Notes: a model not told the origin generated them from the letters alone. 64,000 nt of DNA from Streptomyces sp. SID8352 (GCF_009862265.1 NZ_WWGX01000032.1:1-64000), one strand, 5' to 3'. Positions 9,161 to 18,450 are shown, counted from the first letter of the stretch. Numbers and translations: made by a program.

Positions 9161-10204
9161 GTGTACGACGGCATGCCCCATGCCCCCCTGTCCTCTCCCA
9201 CCCCCGCCCGTCGGCGCCGCCGGCCGCGTGCCGCGGCCGCCGCCCTCACCGCGGCCGTCGCCCTGCTCGCCGGCTGCGGACCGGCCGACGGCGACGGGAA
9301 GCCCGAGGCCCGGCCCGCCGCCGGGTTCCCCGTCACCGTCGACAACTGCGGTGTGCGCACCACCTACGACCGGCCGCCGTCCCGGGTGGTCACCATCCAT
9401 CAGCACCCGGCGGAGCTGCTGCTCTCCCTCGGCCTGGCGGACCGCATGGTCGGCACGGCCTTCCCCGACTCCGCCGTCCTGCCCGAGCTGGCCGAGGAGT
9501 ACGCGGCCGTCCCGGAACTGGCCCCGCGGGAGCCGTCGTTCGAGACCGTGCTGGAGGCCGACCCCGACCTCGTCTACGGCGGTTACGCCAGCGCCTTCGA
9601 CGAGAGCCAGGGCCGGTCCCGCAAGGCCTTCGCCGACGCCGGGATCAACACCCACCTCAACCGCGAGTACTGCGGCGGGAAGCGGGTGACGATGCGGGAC
9701 ACCTACGACGAGATCCGCACCATCGGCACCGTCTTCGGCGTCCCGGACCGGGCCGGGAAGCTGGTCGCCGACCTGGAGGACCGCGTCGAGGGGGCCGTCA
9801 CCGCCGTCCGCGGCGAGCCCGAGGTGTCCGTCTTCGTGTACGACAGCGGCGACAAGACCGCCTTCACCGCGGGCGGCCGGAGCCTGGGCACCGAGCTGAT
9901 CCGGCTGGCCGGCGGCCGGAACGTCTTCGCCGACCTCGACGACGTCTTCGGCGACGTCTCCTGGGAACAGGTCGTGGCGCGCGCCCCCGAGGTCATCGCC
10001 ATCTACGACTACGCCGACGACGGCGCCGGGAGCGTCGAGCGGAAGAAGAAGTTCCTGCTCTCCCAGCCCGCGCTCGCCGACGTGCCCGCGATCCGGGACA
10101 AGCGGTTCGTCGTCCTGCCGCTGACCGCCACCCTGGTCGGCATCCGCTCGGCGCACGCGGTCGAGGACCTGGCCCGCGGGCTGCACCCCGAGAGCTTCCG
10201 GTGA
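9161..10204 (+). CDS. ABC transporter substrate-binding lipoprotein (cobalamin/corrinoid type)
   Basis: This 347-residue lipoprotein has an Arg-rich n-region, a hydrophobic stretch and lipobox LLAGC near residues 40-45, so it should be anchored on the outer face of the membrane. The mature part follows the FecB/BtuF (periplasmic-binding type III) pattern, with RVVTIHQHPAELLLSLGL, a middle ADPDLVYGGYAS and a C-terminal KRFVVLPLT. GTG 9161 is preceded by AGGAGG (9149-9154) at six bases. The riboswitch in the leader argues for cobalamin or another corrinoid as ligand; sequence alone would also allow a siderophore. Its stop overlaps the permease start (GTGA), so the genes are coupled. Confidence 0.87.
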   Translation: MYDGMPHAPLSSPTPARRRRRPRAAAAALTAAVALLAGCGPADGDGKPEARPAAGFPVTVDNCGVRTTYDRPPSRVVTIHQHPAELLLSLGLADRMVGTAFPDSAVLPELAEEYAAVPELAPREPSFETVLEADPDLVYGGYASAFDESQGRSRKAFADAGINTHLNREYCGGKRVTMRDTYDEIRTIGTVFGVPDRAGKLVADLEDRVEGAVTAVRGEPEVSVFVYDSGDKTAFTAGGRSLGTELIRLAGGRNVFADLDDVFGDVSWEQVVARAPEVIAIYDYADDGAGSVERKKKFLLSQPALADVPAIRDKRFVVLPLTATLVGIRSAHAVEDLARGLHPESFR

Positions 10205-11637
10205 CCCGCGCCGCCCCCGGGGCCCGCGCCCCGGGGGGAGGACGGCGGCGGACCCCGGGGCGCAACGCGGATCCCACCGGGCCGGACCCGGCCCGCGCCG
10301 CCCCGGCTCCCGACCGCGCGGAACCGGACCCGGACCCCACCGGGCGGAACCCCGCCGGTCCCCCACCGCGGCCCGTCGGCCCCCAACCGGGGCCCACCGG
10401 CACCGAGACCGCCAAGGACCCCGGCACCGGACCCACCCAGGCCCCCGGCACCGGAACCACCCAGGACGCCGCCGGGCCCACCGGCACCGAGACCGCCGAG
10501 AACCCCGGCACCGGACCCACCCAGGCCCCCGGCACCGGAACCGCACCGGACACCGGCACCGGAACCGCCCCGGACACCGCCGGGCCCGCCGCGCGTCGCA
10601 CCGCCCCGGCCGTCACCCTGCTCGTGCTCGGCGCCCTGCTCCTCGTCTCCCTCACTGCGGGCCTGGCGATCGGCTCCGTGCGGGTGCCGCCGGGCCAGGT
10701 GTGGGGCATCGTGGCGCACGCGCTCGGCGCCCCCTGGGCCGAGCCGGACTGGCCACGGGCGCGGGAGACCATCGTGCTGGACGTCCGGGCCCCCCGGGTG
10801 CTGCTCGGCGCGGTGACCGGCGCCGGGCTCGCGGTGGTCGGCACCGCGCTCCAGGCCCTGGTGCGCAACCCGCTCGCCGAGCCCTATCTGCTGGGCGTCT
10901 CCTCGGGCGCCTCCCTCGGCGCGGTCACCGTGATCGTCTTCGGGGTCACCCTGTTCGGCCCGGTCTCCCTGCCGCTGGCCGCGTTCCTCGGCGCGCTCGC
11001 CGCCCTGGCCCTCGTCTACGCCACCGCGCGCACCGGCGGGCGGATCACCTCCGCCCGGCTGGTGCTGTCCGGGGTGGCCGTCGCCGCGATACTCACCGCC
11101 GTCCTCAACCTGCTGCTGCTCACCACCGACCGGGGCAACGAGGCCCGTGCCGTCCTCGCCTGGACCCTGGGCGGGCTCGGCGGGGTCGCCTGGGACACCC
11201 TGTGGCTGCCCTGCGCGGCCCTGCTGCTCGGGCTCGGGGTGCTCATGACACAGGCCCGGCGGCTGAACCTGCTGCTGGCCGGGGAGGAGGCGGCCACCAC
11301 CATGGGGCTGGACGTGGGCCGGTTCCGCGCCCGGATGTTCGTCCTGCTCTCCCTGGTCACCGGCGTCCTGGTGGCAGCGACGGGGCCGATCGGGTTCGTC
11401 GGCCTGATGATGCCGCACATCGTGCGGCTGTTCGTCGGCGGCGACCACCGCCGGGTGCTGCCGACGGCGGCGCTCGGCGGGGCGGTCTTCCTCGTCTGGG
11501 CGGACATCGCGGCGCGCACCGTCGCCGCCCCGCTGGAGATCCCCGTCGGGGTGCTCACGGCGTTGTGCGGGGGTCCGTTCTTCCTGTGGCTGATGCGCAG
11601 GGACGCCCGGCGCGGCACCGGCCGGGGGGCGGCATGA
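10201..11637 (+). CDS. FecCD/BtuC-type ABC permease with unusual N-terminal extension
   Basis: The C-terminal 340 residues are a normal FecCD permease with about ten hydrophobic segments. They include ALQALVRNPLAEPYLLGVSS, a cytoplasmic loop with TMGLDVGRFRARMF and GPIGFVGLMMPHIVRL. It would form the membrane channel of the uptake system. Before the first membrane helix there are about 135 residues of Pro/Gly/Thr-rich sequence with a tandem repeat (TGPTQAPGTGT units). Such a long cytoplasmic extension is not usual in this family. GTG 10201 overlaps the previous TGA and is the only well-supported start. A later start within the hydrophobic region would remove part of helix 1. Confidence 0.87.
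   Translation: MTRAAPGARAPGGGRRRTPGRNADPTGPDPARAAPAPDRAEPDPDPTGRNPAGPPPRPVGPQPGPTGTETAKDPGTGPTQAPGTGTTQDAAGPTGTETAENPGTGPTQAPGTGTAPDTGTGTAPDTAGPAARRTAPAVTLLVLGALLLVSLTAGLAIGSVRVPPGQVWGIVAHALGAPWAEPDWPRARETIVLDVRAPRVLLGAVTGAGLAVVGTALQALVRNPLAEPYLLGVSSGASLGAVTVIVFGVTLFGPVSLPLAAFLGALAALALVYATARTGGRITSARLVLSGVAVAAILTAVLNLLLLTTDRGNEARAVLAWTLGGLGGVAWDTLWLPCAALLLGLGVLMTQARRLNLLLAGEEAATTMGLDVGRFRARMFVLLSLVTGVLVAATGPIGFVGLMMPHIVRLFVGGDHRRVLPTAALGGAVFLVWADIAARTVAAPLEIPVGVLTALCGGPFFLWLMRRDARRGTGRGAA
10391..10558 (+). repeat. 84-bp tandem repeat inside the permease gene
   Basis: An 84-bp unit (28 codons) beginning GGCCCACCGGCACCGAGACC occurs at 10391 and again at 10475, the second copy diverging near its end. 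The period is a multiple of three, so the frame is kept. It encodes part of the odd N-terminal extension and probably arose by slippage or unequal exchange. Confidence 0.8.
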
Positions 11638-12422
11638 CCGCGGCCCGGCTCTCCCTCGACGGCGTCACCCTGACCGCCGGGGCGCGCGCCCTGGTGCGGG
11701 ACGTCAGCCTGACCGCCCGGCCGGGCGAGACCATCGGCCTGGTGGGTCCCAACGGCAGCGGCAAGTCCAGCCTGCTGCGCACCGTCTACCGGGTGCTGCG
11801 GCCCGGCTCCGGCCGGGTCCTGGTCGACGGGGAGGACGCCTGGTCGCTGCCGGTGCGGCGGCTGGCCCGGACCGTCGCGGCGGTGGTGCAGGAACCGGCC
11901 GCCGACTTCGACCTCGCCGTCCGCGAGGTCGTCGCGATGGGCCGGACCCCGCACAAACGGCTGCTCGACGGCGACACCCCCGAGGACGCCGCGTTCGTCC
12001 GCTCCGCGCTCACCGCCGTGGACGCCCTCCACCTGGCCGACCGGCCCTTCGACCGGCTCTCCGGCGGCGAACGCCAGCGCGTCCTCATCGCCCGCGCCCT
12101 CGCCCAGCGGCCCGCCCTCCTCGTCCTCGACGAACCCACCAACCACCTCGACATCCGGCACCAGTTGTCCGTCCTGGGCGCGCTGCGCCGGCTGCCCGCG
12201 ACGGTGCTGCTGGCGCTGCACGACCTCAACCTGGCCGCGTACTACTGCGACCGCCTCTACGTGCTGTCCGGGGGCGCGATCACCGCCTCCGGCCCGCCCG
12301 CCGAGGTGCTCACCCCCCGGCTGCTGGCCGAGGTGTACGGGGTCGGGGCGGAGGTCGCCGTCCACCCCCGGACGGGGGCCCCGCAGGTGACGTTCCTCCC
12401 GGAGGAGGCGGGGGACGGCTGA
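11634..12422 (+). CDS. ABC transporter ATP-binding protein (cobalamin/siderophore uptake)
   Basis: This 262-residue ATPase has Walker A GPNGSGKSS (about 39-47), Q-loop VVQEPAADFD, signature LSGGERQRV, Walker B LLVLDEPTNHLD and switch histidine LALHDLNLA. This is the FecE/BtuD group, which powers FecCD permeases. ATG 11634 overlaps the permease stop (ATGA), completing a coupled binding protein-permease-ATPase operon under the riboswitch. No cobalamin biosynthesis or adenosylation gene lies in the operon. Confidence 0.93.
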   Translation: MTAARLSLDGVTLTAGARALVRDVSLTARPGETIGLVGPNGSGKSSLLRTVYRVLRPGSGRVLVDGEDAWSLPVRRLARTVAAVVQEPAADFDLAVREVVAMGRTPHKRLLDGDTPEDAAFVRSALTAVDALHLADRPFDRLSGGERQRVLIARALAQRPALLVLDEPTNHLDIRHQLSVLGALRRLPATVLLALHDLNLAAYYCDRLYVLSGGAITASGPPAEVLTPRLLAEVYGVGAEVAVHPRTGAPQVTFLPEEAGDG

Positions 12423-12736
12423 CGGCCGGGCGGGGGCCGGGCGGGGCGGCGCCCGGCGGGGCGGGGCACCCCCTGTCCCGGCCCCACCCACGCCGCGCCA
12501 ACCCCCGCGCCCGCGCCCCTTCCGCACCGCCCCCGCGGGCATCCGTTCCGGCCTCCCGACGGCCCGCCCCGGCGCACCAGCCGCAGGTCAGAGGGGTGCG
12601 GGGTGCTAGGATCCGGCCACTCGCCTGGGGGGGGTGCCGGTACGTCCCGCGCGGTGCCGCCGCTCCGCGGCCCGCCGCCCGACGGTGTGCGCGCGGTCCT
12701 CCACGGCTCCACCCACCGTCCCGGAGAGGTCCCCGC
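12423..12736 (+). promoter_or_regulatory. Intergenic region with a possible promoter for the FG-GAP gene
   Basis: GC-rich DNA without a gene. TAGGAT at 12607-12612 fits a -10 hexamer 125 bp before the ATG; the -35 position is weak. GGAGAGGT at 12723-12730 is the likely RBS. Confidence 0.4.
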
Positions 12737-15700
12737 ATGGGCAGACGTGCCCTTCTACGAGGCGCCACCGCCACCGCTGTCTCCCTCACGCTCGCCCTCG
12801 GCCTCGGCACCCTCCCGGCGGACTCCGCCCACGCGGCCGCCGCCGGTGACGCGATCGTCCCCGCCGCCACGGCCATGGTCCCCGCCACGGACCTGCTCAG
12901 CGCGGGGCCCACCGGGTTCCTGCGCCACGAGCCGGGGCGCGGCAGGCTGTGGACGACCTACGACGGCGCCGACACGGTCGTCGACCCGGCGGGTGGGGAC
13001 GGGTACGCCGACCCGGCCACCGGGGCGGGCTCGGACGTGGTCGCCCACCACGACCCCGACGCCCGGACCGTGACCCTGCGCGACATGGTCTCCGGCGAGG
13101 TCGCCGTCGTCGGACTCCCGGACGGGCACTCCTACTTCAGCACGCTCGGATCGACCGTCGTCACCACGTCCGGGACGCCCGGCACGGGCCGCTCCTGGCA
13201 CCTGCTGGACGCGCGCGACGACGGCTCCGTCGCCGACCGCGCGGTGGAGGGCGTACCGGCCGGCGCCACCCTGTGGCCCGCCATCGGCGCGGCCGACGCG
13301 CACGGCCAGGTGGTGCGCTACGAGGCGGGCGGCAGCCAGGTCACCGGCTGGCTCGACGCCGACCGGGGCCGCGTCGTCCGCCTGCCGTACCAGGTGCCGA
13401 GCTGGTACCACCTCGTCGCGCTCGCCCCCACCCATCTGGTGTGGTTCTACGACGGCACTCTGTACGCCGCCTCCCGCTCCGACCCGGCCGCGCCCGTGCG
13501 GACCGTGCCCGGCGGTGACGTCACTCAGGTGCTGGGCCTGGTCGGCGGCTCGGTCGTCGTCTCCCGCAACGTCCCGGAGCTGGGCCGGAACTCCACCGAC
13601 CGCGCGGTCTCCCGCGTCGAGGCCGTCCCCCTGGACGGCTCCGCGCCGCGCACCCTGCTGGACAGGACGTCGCGGCGGGCCGTGGCGACCCCCGCCGGCG
13701 GGCTCCTGGTGGCGGGCGGTGCCGACACGGAGCACTGGGGCGTGCATCTCGTCGAGGCCGCCCGGGGCGGCGGGGTGACGGTGCGCCGGATCGCCGGGGC
13801 GCACCCCCGCCGCACCGTCCGCGCCGTCTCCCGGTTCACCCTCGCCCAGGGCCGGCTGACCACGGTGGAGAACGACCCGGTCGGCGACTGGACGTACCTG
13901 CACACCCGGGACACCGGGGCGGCCGGGTCCGCCGCGACGGGGGCGCGCGCCGACCGCGGCCGGGTCCCGCTGGAGAACTACCCGGCGCGGGGGCCGGTCC
14001 TGCTCGACACCGGCGACGGCCGGACGGTCGTCTCCGGACACGGGGTGGACGCCGCCGCGCAGCCCCGGCTCCTCGGGGCCTCCCAGAAGATGCCCGGCAC
14101 CCGGATCGACGGCTCCCGCACGTATCTGACGGCCACCGCCGCCAGCGGCCGGTTCGCCGCGCTGACCGGCCGCGCCAACGCCTCCACCGGCACGGCGGAG
14201 ACCCGGGTCGTCGACCTCGACACCGGGCGCACCGTGTACACGACGACCGGGTCCGTGGCGGCGCTCTGGGGCACCACGCTGTGGCTGCGGGCCGGGGGCG
14301 GCGTCGACTCCGTCGACGTGCTGACCGGGCGGCCGGGCCCGTCGGTGTACCTGGGACGCGGCTGCCTGCTCGACGACGTCCGGGCCGTGGGCCGCTGGGT
14401 GCTCTGGGCCTGCGCGATCAACAACGAGGGCCAGGGCGTCTACGACACCGTCACCCGCCGCAACGTGGTCTTCCAGCCCGGCGGCCGACGGGTCGCCGCC
14501 CGGCTCGGCGACGGCTTCGTCGCGACGTCCGACGGCGGGAACGTGAGGGTGGTGGACGTCCGCGGCGCCACCCCCGTGACGCGCGTCGTGGCGAAGGCCG
14601 AGGGCTCCGACTGGGAGGTCGACCCCTACACCGGGGTGATCGCCCAGCTCCGCGACGACGGCTCCGTGCGCCTGACCCCCGGCGGGGTCCCCGTCTCCGC
14701 CCTCGTCCAGCGCGACGCGGTGGTCGCCGCCTCGGCGGACGTCCGGGGCGGGACCGCGCCGTGGAGCCCGAAGTGGTGGCTGAACAAGCCCGCGGCCTCC
14801 TGGAGGCTGGTGGTCGCCGACCGGTCCGGGAGGACCGTGCGCACCCTCACCGGCGGTCCGGCGCGCGGTGTGGTGACCCCGTCCTGGAACGGCCGGAACA
14901 CCGCCGGGCGGCTGGTCCCCAACGGCGCCCACACCTGGAAGCTGACCGTCACCCCGGCCGACGGCCGGGGCGCGGCCCTGACGAGGTCGGGCACCCTCAA
15001 GGTCACCGGCGCCGCCCCGGCCCACCGCGACTTCGTCGGCTCGGACGGCTTCGGCGAGGTGCTGACGCTGAACGGCACGGGCGGGCTGACGTACCAGTAC
15101 GGCACGGGCAGGGGCACGTTCACCGGGAAGCGGTCCGGCTCCGGGTGGCCGGCCACGGTGAAGGCGGTGCCCTTCGGCGACCTGAACGGCGACCGCTGCA
15201 ACGACGTGCTCGTCAGGTTCGCGGGCGGCACCCTGCGCGGCTACCGGCCCGCGTGCGGGGCGGCGGTGACCCCCTCCACCCCGTACACCTCGCTGGGCGG
15301 CGGCTGGAACCAGTACGACCTGCTGACCTCGCCCGGCGACATCACCGGCGACGGCCGGCCCGACCTGCTCGCCCGCCAGGGCTCCACCGGTGACCTCTAC
15401 CTCTTCAGGGGGACGAGCGCGGGCAAGCTCTCCGCCCGGGTCAAGGTCGCCTCCAAGTGGAAGGGCCACAAGAAGATCGTGGGCGCCGGCGACCTCACCG
15501 GCGACGGCCACGGCGACCTGCTGGTGCAGGACGCGTCGAACACCCTGTGGCGCCACGACGGCACCGGAAAGGGCACGTTCAAGGCCCGGGTGAAGGTCTT
15601 CTCCGCGTGGGGGGCCTCGTACAACGCGGTCGTGGGCGTGGGCGACATCACGGGTGACGGCAGGGCGGACATCGTCTGCCGCGACACCTCCGGAGTCCTC

Positions 15701-15787
15701 TGGCGCAACAACGGCAACGGCAAGGGGTCCTTCGGCGGCCGCACGAAGATCGCCACGGGCTGGAAAGGGTACAAGGGGCTGTTCTGA
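12737..15787 (+). CDS. Secreted FG-GAP/VCBS repeat protein
   Basis: This 1016-residue exported protein has a signal peptide with MGRRALLRG, a hydrophobic core and cleavage near ADSAHA. The large middle part (about 40-690) looks beta-rich and propeller-like, with no catalytic motif that I recognise. About 690-745 resembles a FlgD-type Ig-like fold (VVTPSWNGRNTAGRLVPNG). Four FG-GAP/VCBS units follow near residues 814, 868, 918 and 969, each with the calcium-site pattern such as GDITGDGRPDLL. Such repeats form extracellular beta-propellers in Actinobacteria. ATG 12737 follows GGAGAGGT. It is monocistronic. Binding or adhesion outside the cell is inferred; no enzyme activity is claimed. Confidence 0.82.
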   Translation: MGRRALLRGATATAVSLTLALGLGTLPADSAHAAAAGDAIVPAATAMVPATDLLSAGPTGFLRHEPGRGRLWTTYDGADTVVDPAGGDGYADPATGAGSDVVAHHDPDARTVTLRDMVSGEVAVVGLPDGHSYFSTLGSTVVTTSGTPGTGRSWHLLDARDDGSVADRAVEGVPAGATLWPAIGAADAHGQVVRYEAGGSQVTGWLDADRGRVVRLPYQVPSWYHLVALAPTHLVWFYDGTLYAASRSDPAAPVRTVPGGDVTQVLGLVGGSVVVSRNVPELGRNSTDRAVSRVEAVPLDGSAPRTLLDRTSRRAVATPAGGLLVAGGADTEHWGVHLVEAARGGGVTVRRIAGAHPRRTVRAVSRFTLAQGRLTTVENDPVGDWTYLHTRDTGAAGSAATGARADRGRVPLENYPARGPVLLDTGDGRTVVSGHGVDAAAQPRLLGASQKMPGTRIDGSRTYLTATAASGRFAALTGRANASTGTAETRVVDLDTGRTVYTTTGSVAALWGTTLWLRAGGGVDSVDVLTGRPGPSVYLGRGCLLDDVRAVGRWVLWACAINNEGQGVYDTVTRRNVVFQPGGRRVAARLGDGFVATSDGGNVRVVDVRGATPVTRVVAKAEGSDWEVDPYTGVIAQLRDDGSVRLTPGGVPVSALVQRDAVVAASADVRGGTAPWSPKWWLNKPAASWRLVVADRSGRTVRTLTGGPARGVVTPSWNGRNTAGRLVPNGAHTWKLTVTPADGRGAALTRSGTLKVTGAAPAHRDFVGSDGFGEVLTLNGTGGLTYQYGTGRGTFTGKRSGSGWPATVKAVPFGDLNGDRCNDVLVRFAGGTLRGYRPACGAAVTPSTPYTSLGGGWNQYDLLTSPGDITGDGRPDLLARQGSTGDLYLFRGTSAGKLSARVKVASKWKGHKKIVGAGDLTGDGHGDLLVQDASNTLWRHDGTGKGTFKARVKVFSAWGASYNAVVGVGDITGDGRADIVCRDTSGVLWRNNGNGKGSFGGRTKIATGWKGYKGLF

Positions 15788-15850
15788 CGGTAAGCCGGGG
15801 GACGGTGCGGCGCCCTGCCGCCCTCCCCCGGCCAACGGTCCTGGAGCACG

Positions 15851-15882
15851 GGTCCGGTCCTCCTTCCGGAGGGTCCGGGCCC
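15851..15882 (+). terminator. Hairpin after the FG-GAP gene
   Basis: GGTCCGGTCCTCC pairs imperfectly with GGAGGGTCCGGGCC around TTCC, 63 bp after the stop. The rest of the 15788-16137 gap is G-rich on the plus strand, with repeated GGCGGCAGGC-like and GACGGGGCGATCGGGG-like words and no gene. Confidence 0.55.
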
Positions 15883-16137
15883 GTTCGCCGTGCGGCGGTC
15901 CCGCCGGGCGGGCGGGGATGGTGGGAGTCCGGCGGGGAGGCGGACGGCAGGTGACAGGCGGCAGGCGGCAGGCGACCGACGGGCCGGGCGCCGGGGGCGT
16001 CACAGGCCGCGCCAGAGGCGGGGAGCCGGAACGGAGGCGAGGGGACGGAGGCGGGACGATCGGGGGACGGACGGGGCGATCGGGGACGGGGCAGGGCGGC
16101 CGGGGGCAGGGAGAGGGGGCCGGGGCGGTCGCCGGGG

Positions 16138-16947
16138 TTACCAGCCCTCCTTCTGCGCCCGCGCCTCGAACAGCATGACGGCGGCCGAGATCGACACGTT
16201 CAGCGAGTCGGCCGAGCCCATCATGGGGATGAAGACCCGCTTGAACCCTGCGTCGTACCAGGCCTTGGGGATCCCGTAGCGCTCGGCGCCGAGGACGAAG
16301 GCGGTACGGCGGTCCTCGTAGGGGTAGGAGCGGTAGCTCCGGGCGTTCTCCGTGTCGGCGAGGTAGACGTCGAAGCGCTTGCGCTTCAGCCAGTCGACCG
16401 CCTCCTCAGGGGAGTCGAACTCGACGATCGGCAGGGTGAGGACCATGCCCTGGCTCGCCCGGAACACCTTGGGGTGGGTGAGCCGGGTACGGCGGTTGGT
16501 CAGCACCAGGCAGTCCGCCCGGCACGCGTCCAGGGTGCGGATCAGCGTCCCGAGGTTCCCCGGGATCTCCATGCCGTCGGCCACCATGACCAGGGCCGAC
16601 TTCCCGAACCGGATCGCCTCCGGGTCCCACTGCGGCAGCCGCGCGAGGGACAGCAGCCCGTCGGGCTTGTCCCGCTCCGAGATCCGGGTGAAGGTCTTCA
16701 GCGACACCTCGTAGGAGACACGGGCCCGCGCGGCGATCTCCTCGGCCCGCTTGCGCGCCTCGTCCCCGTACGCCGCCTCGGGGCACCAGAAGAAGGTGTC
16801 GACATAGGTGTCGTTGGCCAGCAGCAGGTTGTGCGCCCAGAGCCCCTCGGCGACGAACAGCTTCTGCGGGTTGGGCGCGGAGTTGTTCTGGACGGACTGC
16901 ACGTGCTTGATCTTCGGGTGGTGCACACCGATCGGCTGGATGTTCAT
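16138..16947 (-). CDS. TrmH/SpoU family RNA 2'-O-methyltransferase
   Basis: This 269-residue SPOUT methyltransferase shows the three motifs of the knotted AdoMet-binding domain: ADGMEIPGNLGTLIRT (motif 1, Asn/Gly/Arg core), FVLGAERYGIP (motif 2) and IPMMGSADSLNVSISAAV (motif 3). The N-terminal part has the substrate-binding FVAEGLWAHNLLL pattern. The enzyme would methylate a ribose in rRNA or tRNA. IPMM...SLNVS also occurs in the thiostrepton-resistance methyltransferase group, so a 23S rRNA target is possible. It starts at ATG 16947. A second, frameshifted SPOUT gene lies 109 bp upstream on the same strand. Confidence 0.9.
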   Translation of the reverse strand: MNIQPIGVHHPKIKHVQSVQNNSAPNPQKLFVAEGLWAHNLLLANDTYVDTFFWCPEAAYGDEARKRAEEIAARARVSYEVSLKTFTRISERDKPDGLLSLARLPQWDPEAIRFGKSALVMVADGMEIPGNLGTLIRTLDACRADCLVLTNRRTRLTHPKVFRASQGMVLTLPIVEFDSPEEAVDWLKRKRFDVYLADTENARSYRSYPYEDRRTAFVLGAERYGIPKAWYDAGFKRVFIPMMGSADSLNVSISAAVMLFEARAQKEGW

Positions 16948-17056
16948 CGGGACCTCTCACTCACTGTCCGCGCGGGCCGCACGGCGGTGTCATTCAAACG
17001 GCGGGGTCATTCAACCGGACGCCGGGACCGCCCCCGGGACCCGCACGGGGCCGCGC

Positions 17057-17870
17057 TCAGCCCTGCGGGCCGCCCGCGCCGCGCCACGCCTCGTAGAGCA
17101 GCACCCCGGCCGAGACGGCGAGGTTGAGGGACTCCGCGGTGCCCACCATGGGGATGTGGAGCCGGATGTCGCCCCGCTCCAGCACCTCCGGGGGCAATCC
17201 CGGCCCCTCGGCGCCGAGCAGGATGGCGAGCGGGGTCGGGTACCCGATGGTTCCAGAAGTTGCTCTCGGCCGCCGCCGAGGTGGTGGCCACGGTGACGCC
17301 TCGGTCCGCGGCCCAGGAGAAGAACTCGTCCGCCGTCGCCGCGTGGGCCACCGGAACGTTGAACAGCGCGCCCATGCTGGCCTTCACGGCGGCCGGGTCG
17401 AAGGGGTCGGTGGCCCTTCCGATCAGGATGACGGCGGCGGTGTCGGTGGCGTCGGCGGTACGGACGATGGTGCCCAGGTTCCCCGGGTTCGCGACCTCGT
17501 ACAGCACCACCATCCGGCTGTCCGGACGCACCGTGATCTCGTCCAGCTCCCGCAGCCTCCCGCGCACGATGGCGGCGAGCCCGGAGGGGCCGTCCCGCTC
17601 CGAGAGTCGGGTGAAGAGACCGGCGCCGACCCGGACCACCCGGACGCCCCGCTCCTCCCGCTCCCGCACCATGCGCAGGGCCGGCTCGTAGCGCAGCAGC
17701 TCCGGGGCGACCACCAGCACCTCGATCCCGGCCCCCGCCTCGACGGCCTGCCACACCGGCTGGACGCCCTCCACGACGAACGCGCCCTCGCGCCGCCGGT
17801 GCTTGCGCTCCGACAACTGCCGCATTCGCTTGACCACGGGATTCCCCGTGCTGGTGATCAGGTCGGCCAT
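17057..17870 (-). pseudogene. TrmH/SpoU RNA methyltransferase with a single-base frameshift
   Basis: From ATG 17870 (RBS-like GGGAACG) the frame encodes MADLITSTGNPVVKRM, VVLYEVANPGNLGTIVRT (motif 1) and an intact chain to SAAAESNFWNHR. The frame then runs into a meaningless Pro/His/Arg-rich tail. One frame over, the family sequence resumes at once as YPTPLAILLGAEGPGLPPEV (motif 2) and IPMVGTAESLNLAVSAGV (motif 3), ending at TGA 17057-17059. Total length is 814 bp, one more than a multiple of three. Removing one C of the CCC at 17243-17245 restores a 270-residue protein. It is either a real recent inactivation or a homopolymer sequencing error. Without the repair, the AdoMet-binding knot is lost. 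Confidence 0.87.
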
Positions 17871-18093
17871 TTCGTTCCCGTTCGGGCTGCTGTTCCGCGA
17901 CGCAAAGTGACGCCCCAATGATACAGGAGCTTCCCGGCGAGTAATCGACATTTCCCGGCGCCCGGCCTCCTCGGGAAGGGGACCGTGAATCGGGTCCCGT
18001 TTCCGGGCGGCCCGAAACGGGGAGCGGACGCCGGGGGCGGGCGGGGGCCGTCGCCGGAGCGCGTCCGCAGGGGCCCGACCTCCGGGTACATCG

Positions 18094-18105
18094 TCCCACG
18101 TGGGA
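18094..18105. promoter_or_regulatory. 12-bp palindrome, possible operator
   Basis: TCCCACGTGGGA is a perfect 12-bp palindrome in gene-free DNA, 224 bp upstream of the frameshifted methyltransferase start. ACGTG-centred palindromes are common sites for dimeric repressors and some LuxR or WhiB-partner factors. No bound protein can be named. Confidence 0.3.
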
Positions 18106-18450
18106 AGTGGTTCACCTCCCTCGACCCGGCACCGGTCACGGGGTCCGGAGCCTCGTCCGGCCGAGACGGAAGGGGGCCCGGCAGTTGCGTTCGTCCTACC
18201 GGAGAATTCCACGCCCGGGGAGAGATGGCGATTTCCGGCGGGGAATGGTGCGCATTCTCCGGGGCGGCGAGCAGGGGCGGCGCGGGACCATTCCTTCCGG
18301 GCTGAAATCTTCTGGACACTGGAATTCGAATTTCCGGAACGCCGCAATGGACGGGAAAGGAAGCCGGTCCTTTCCGCCGGACCGGGTCGGAGTGGGGAGG
18401 GGTGAGGCAGGCCGGGGTGGAGTAGGAGATGGCCGGGGTGCGGAACGGGA

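Noticed and set aside
10201-10620. Possible frameshift explaining the odd permease extension
   Set aside because: The start overlaps the upstream stop, the frame is open throughout and the repeat period is a multiple of three, so a real in-frame extension fits better.
12755-16003. Open frame of 1082 codons on the minus strand
   Set aside because: Antisense shadow of the secreted FG-GAP gene; no motif and no RBS.
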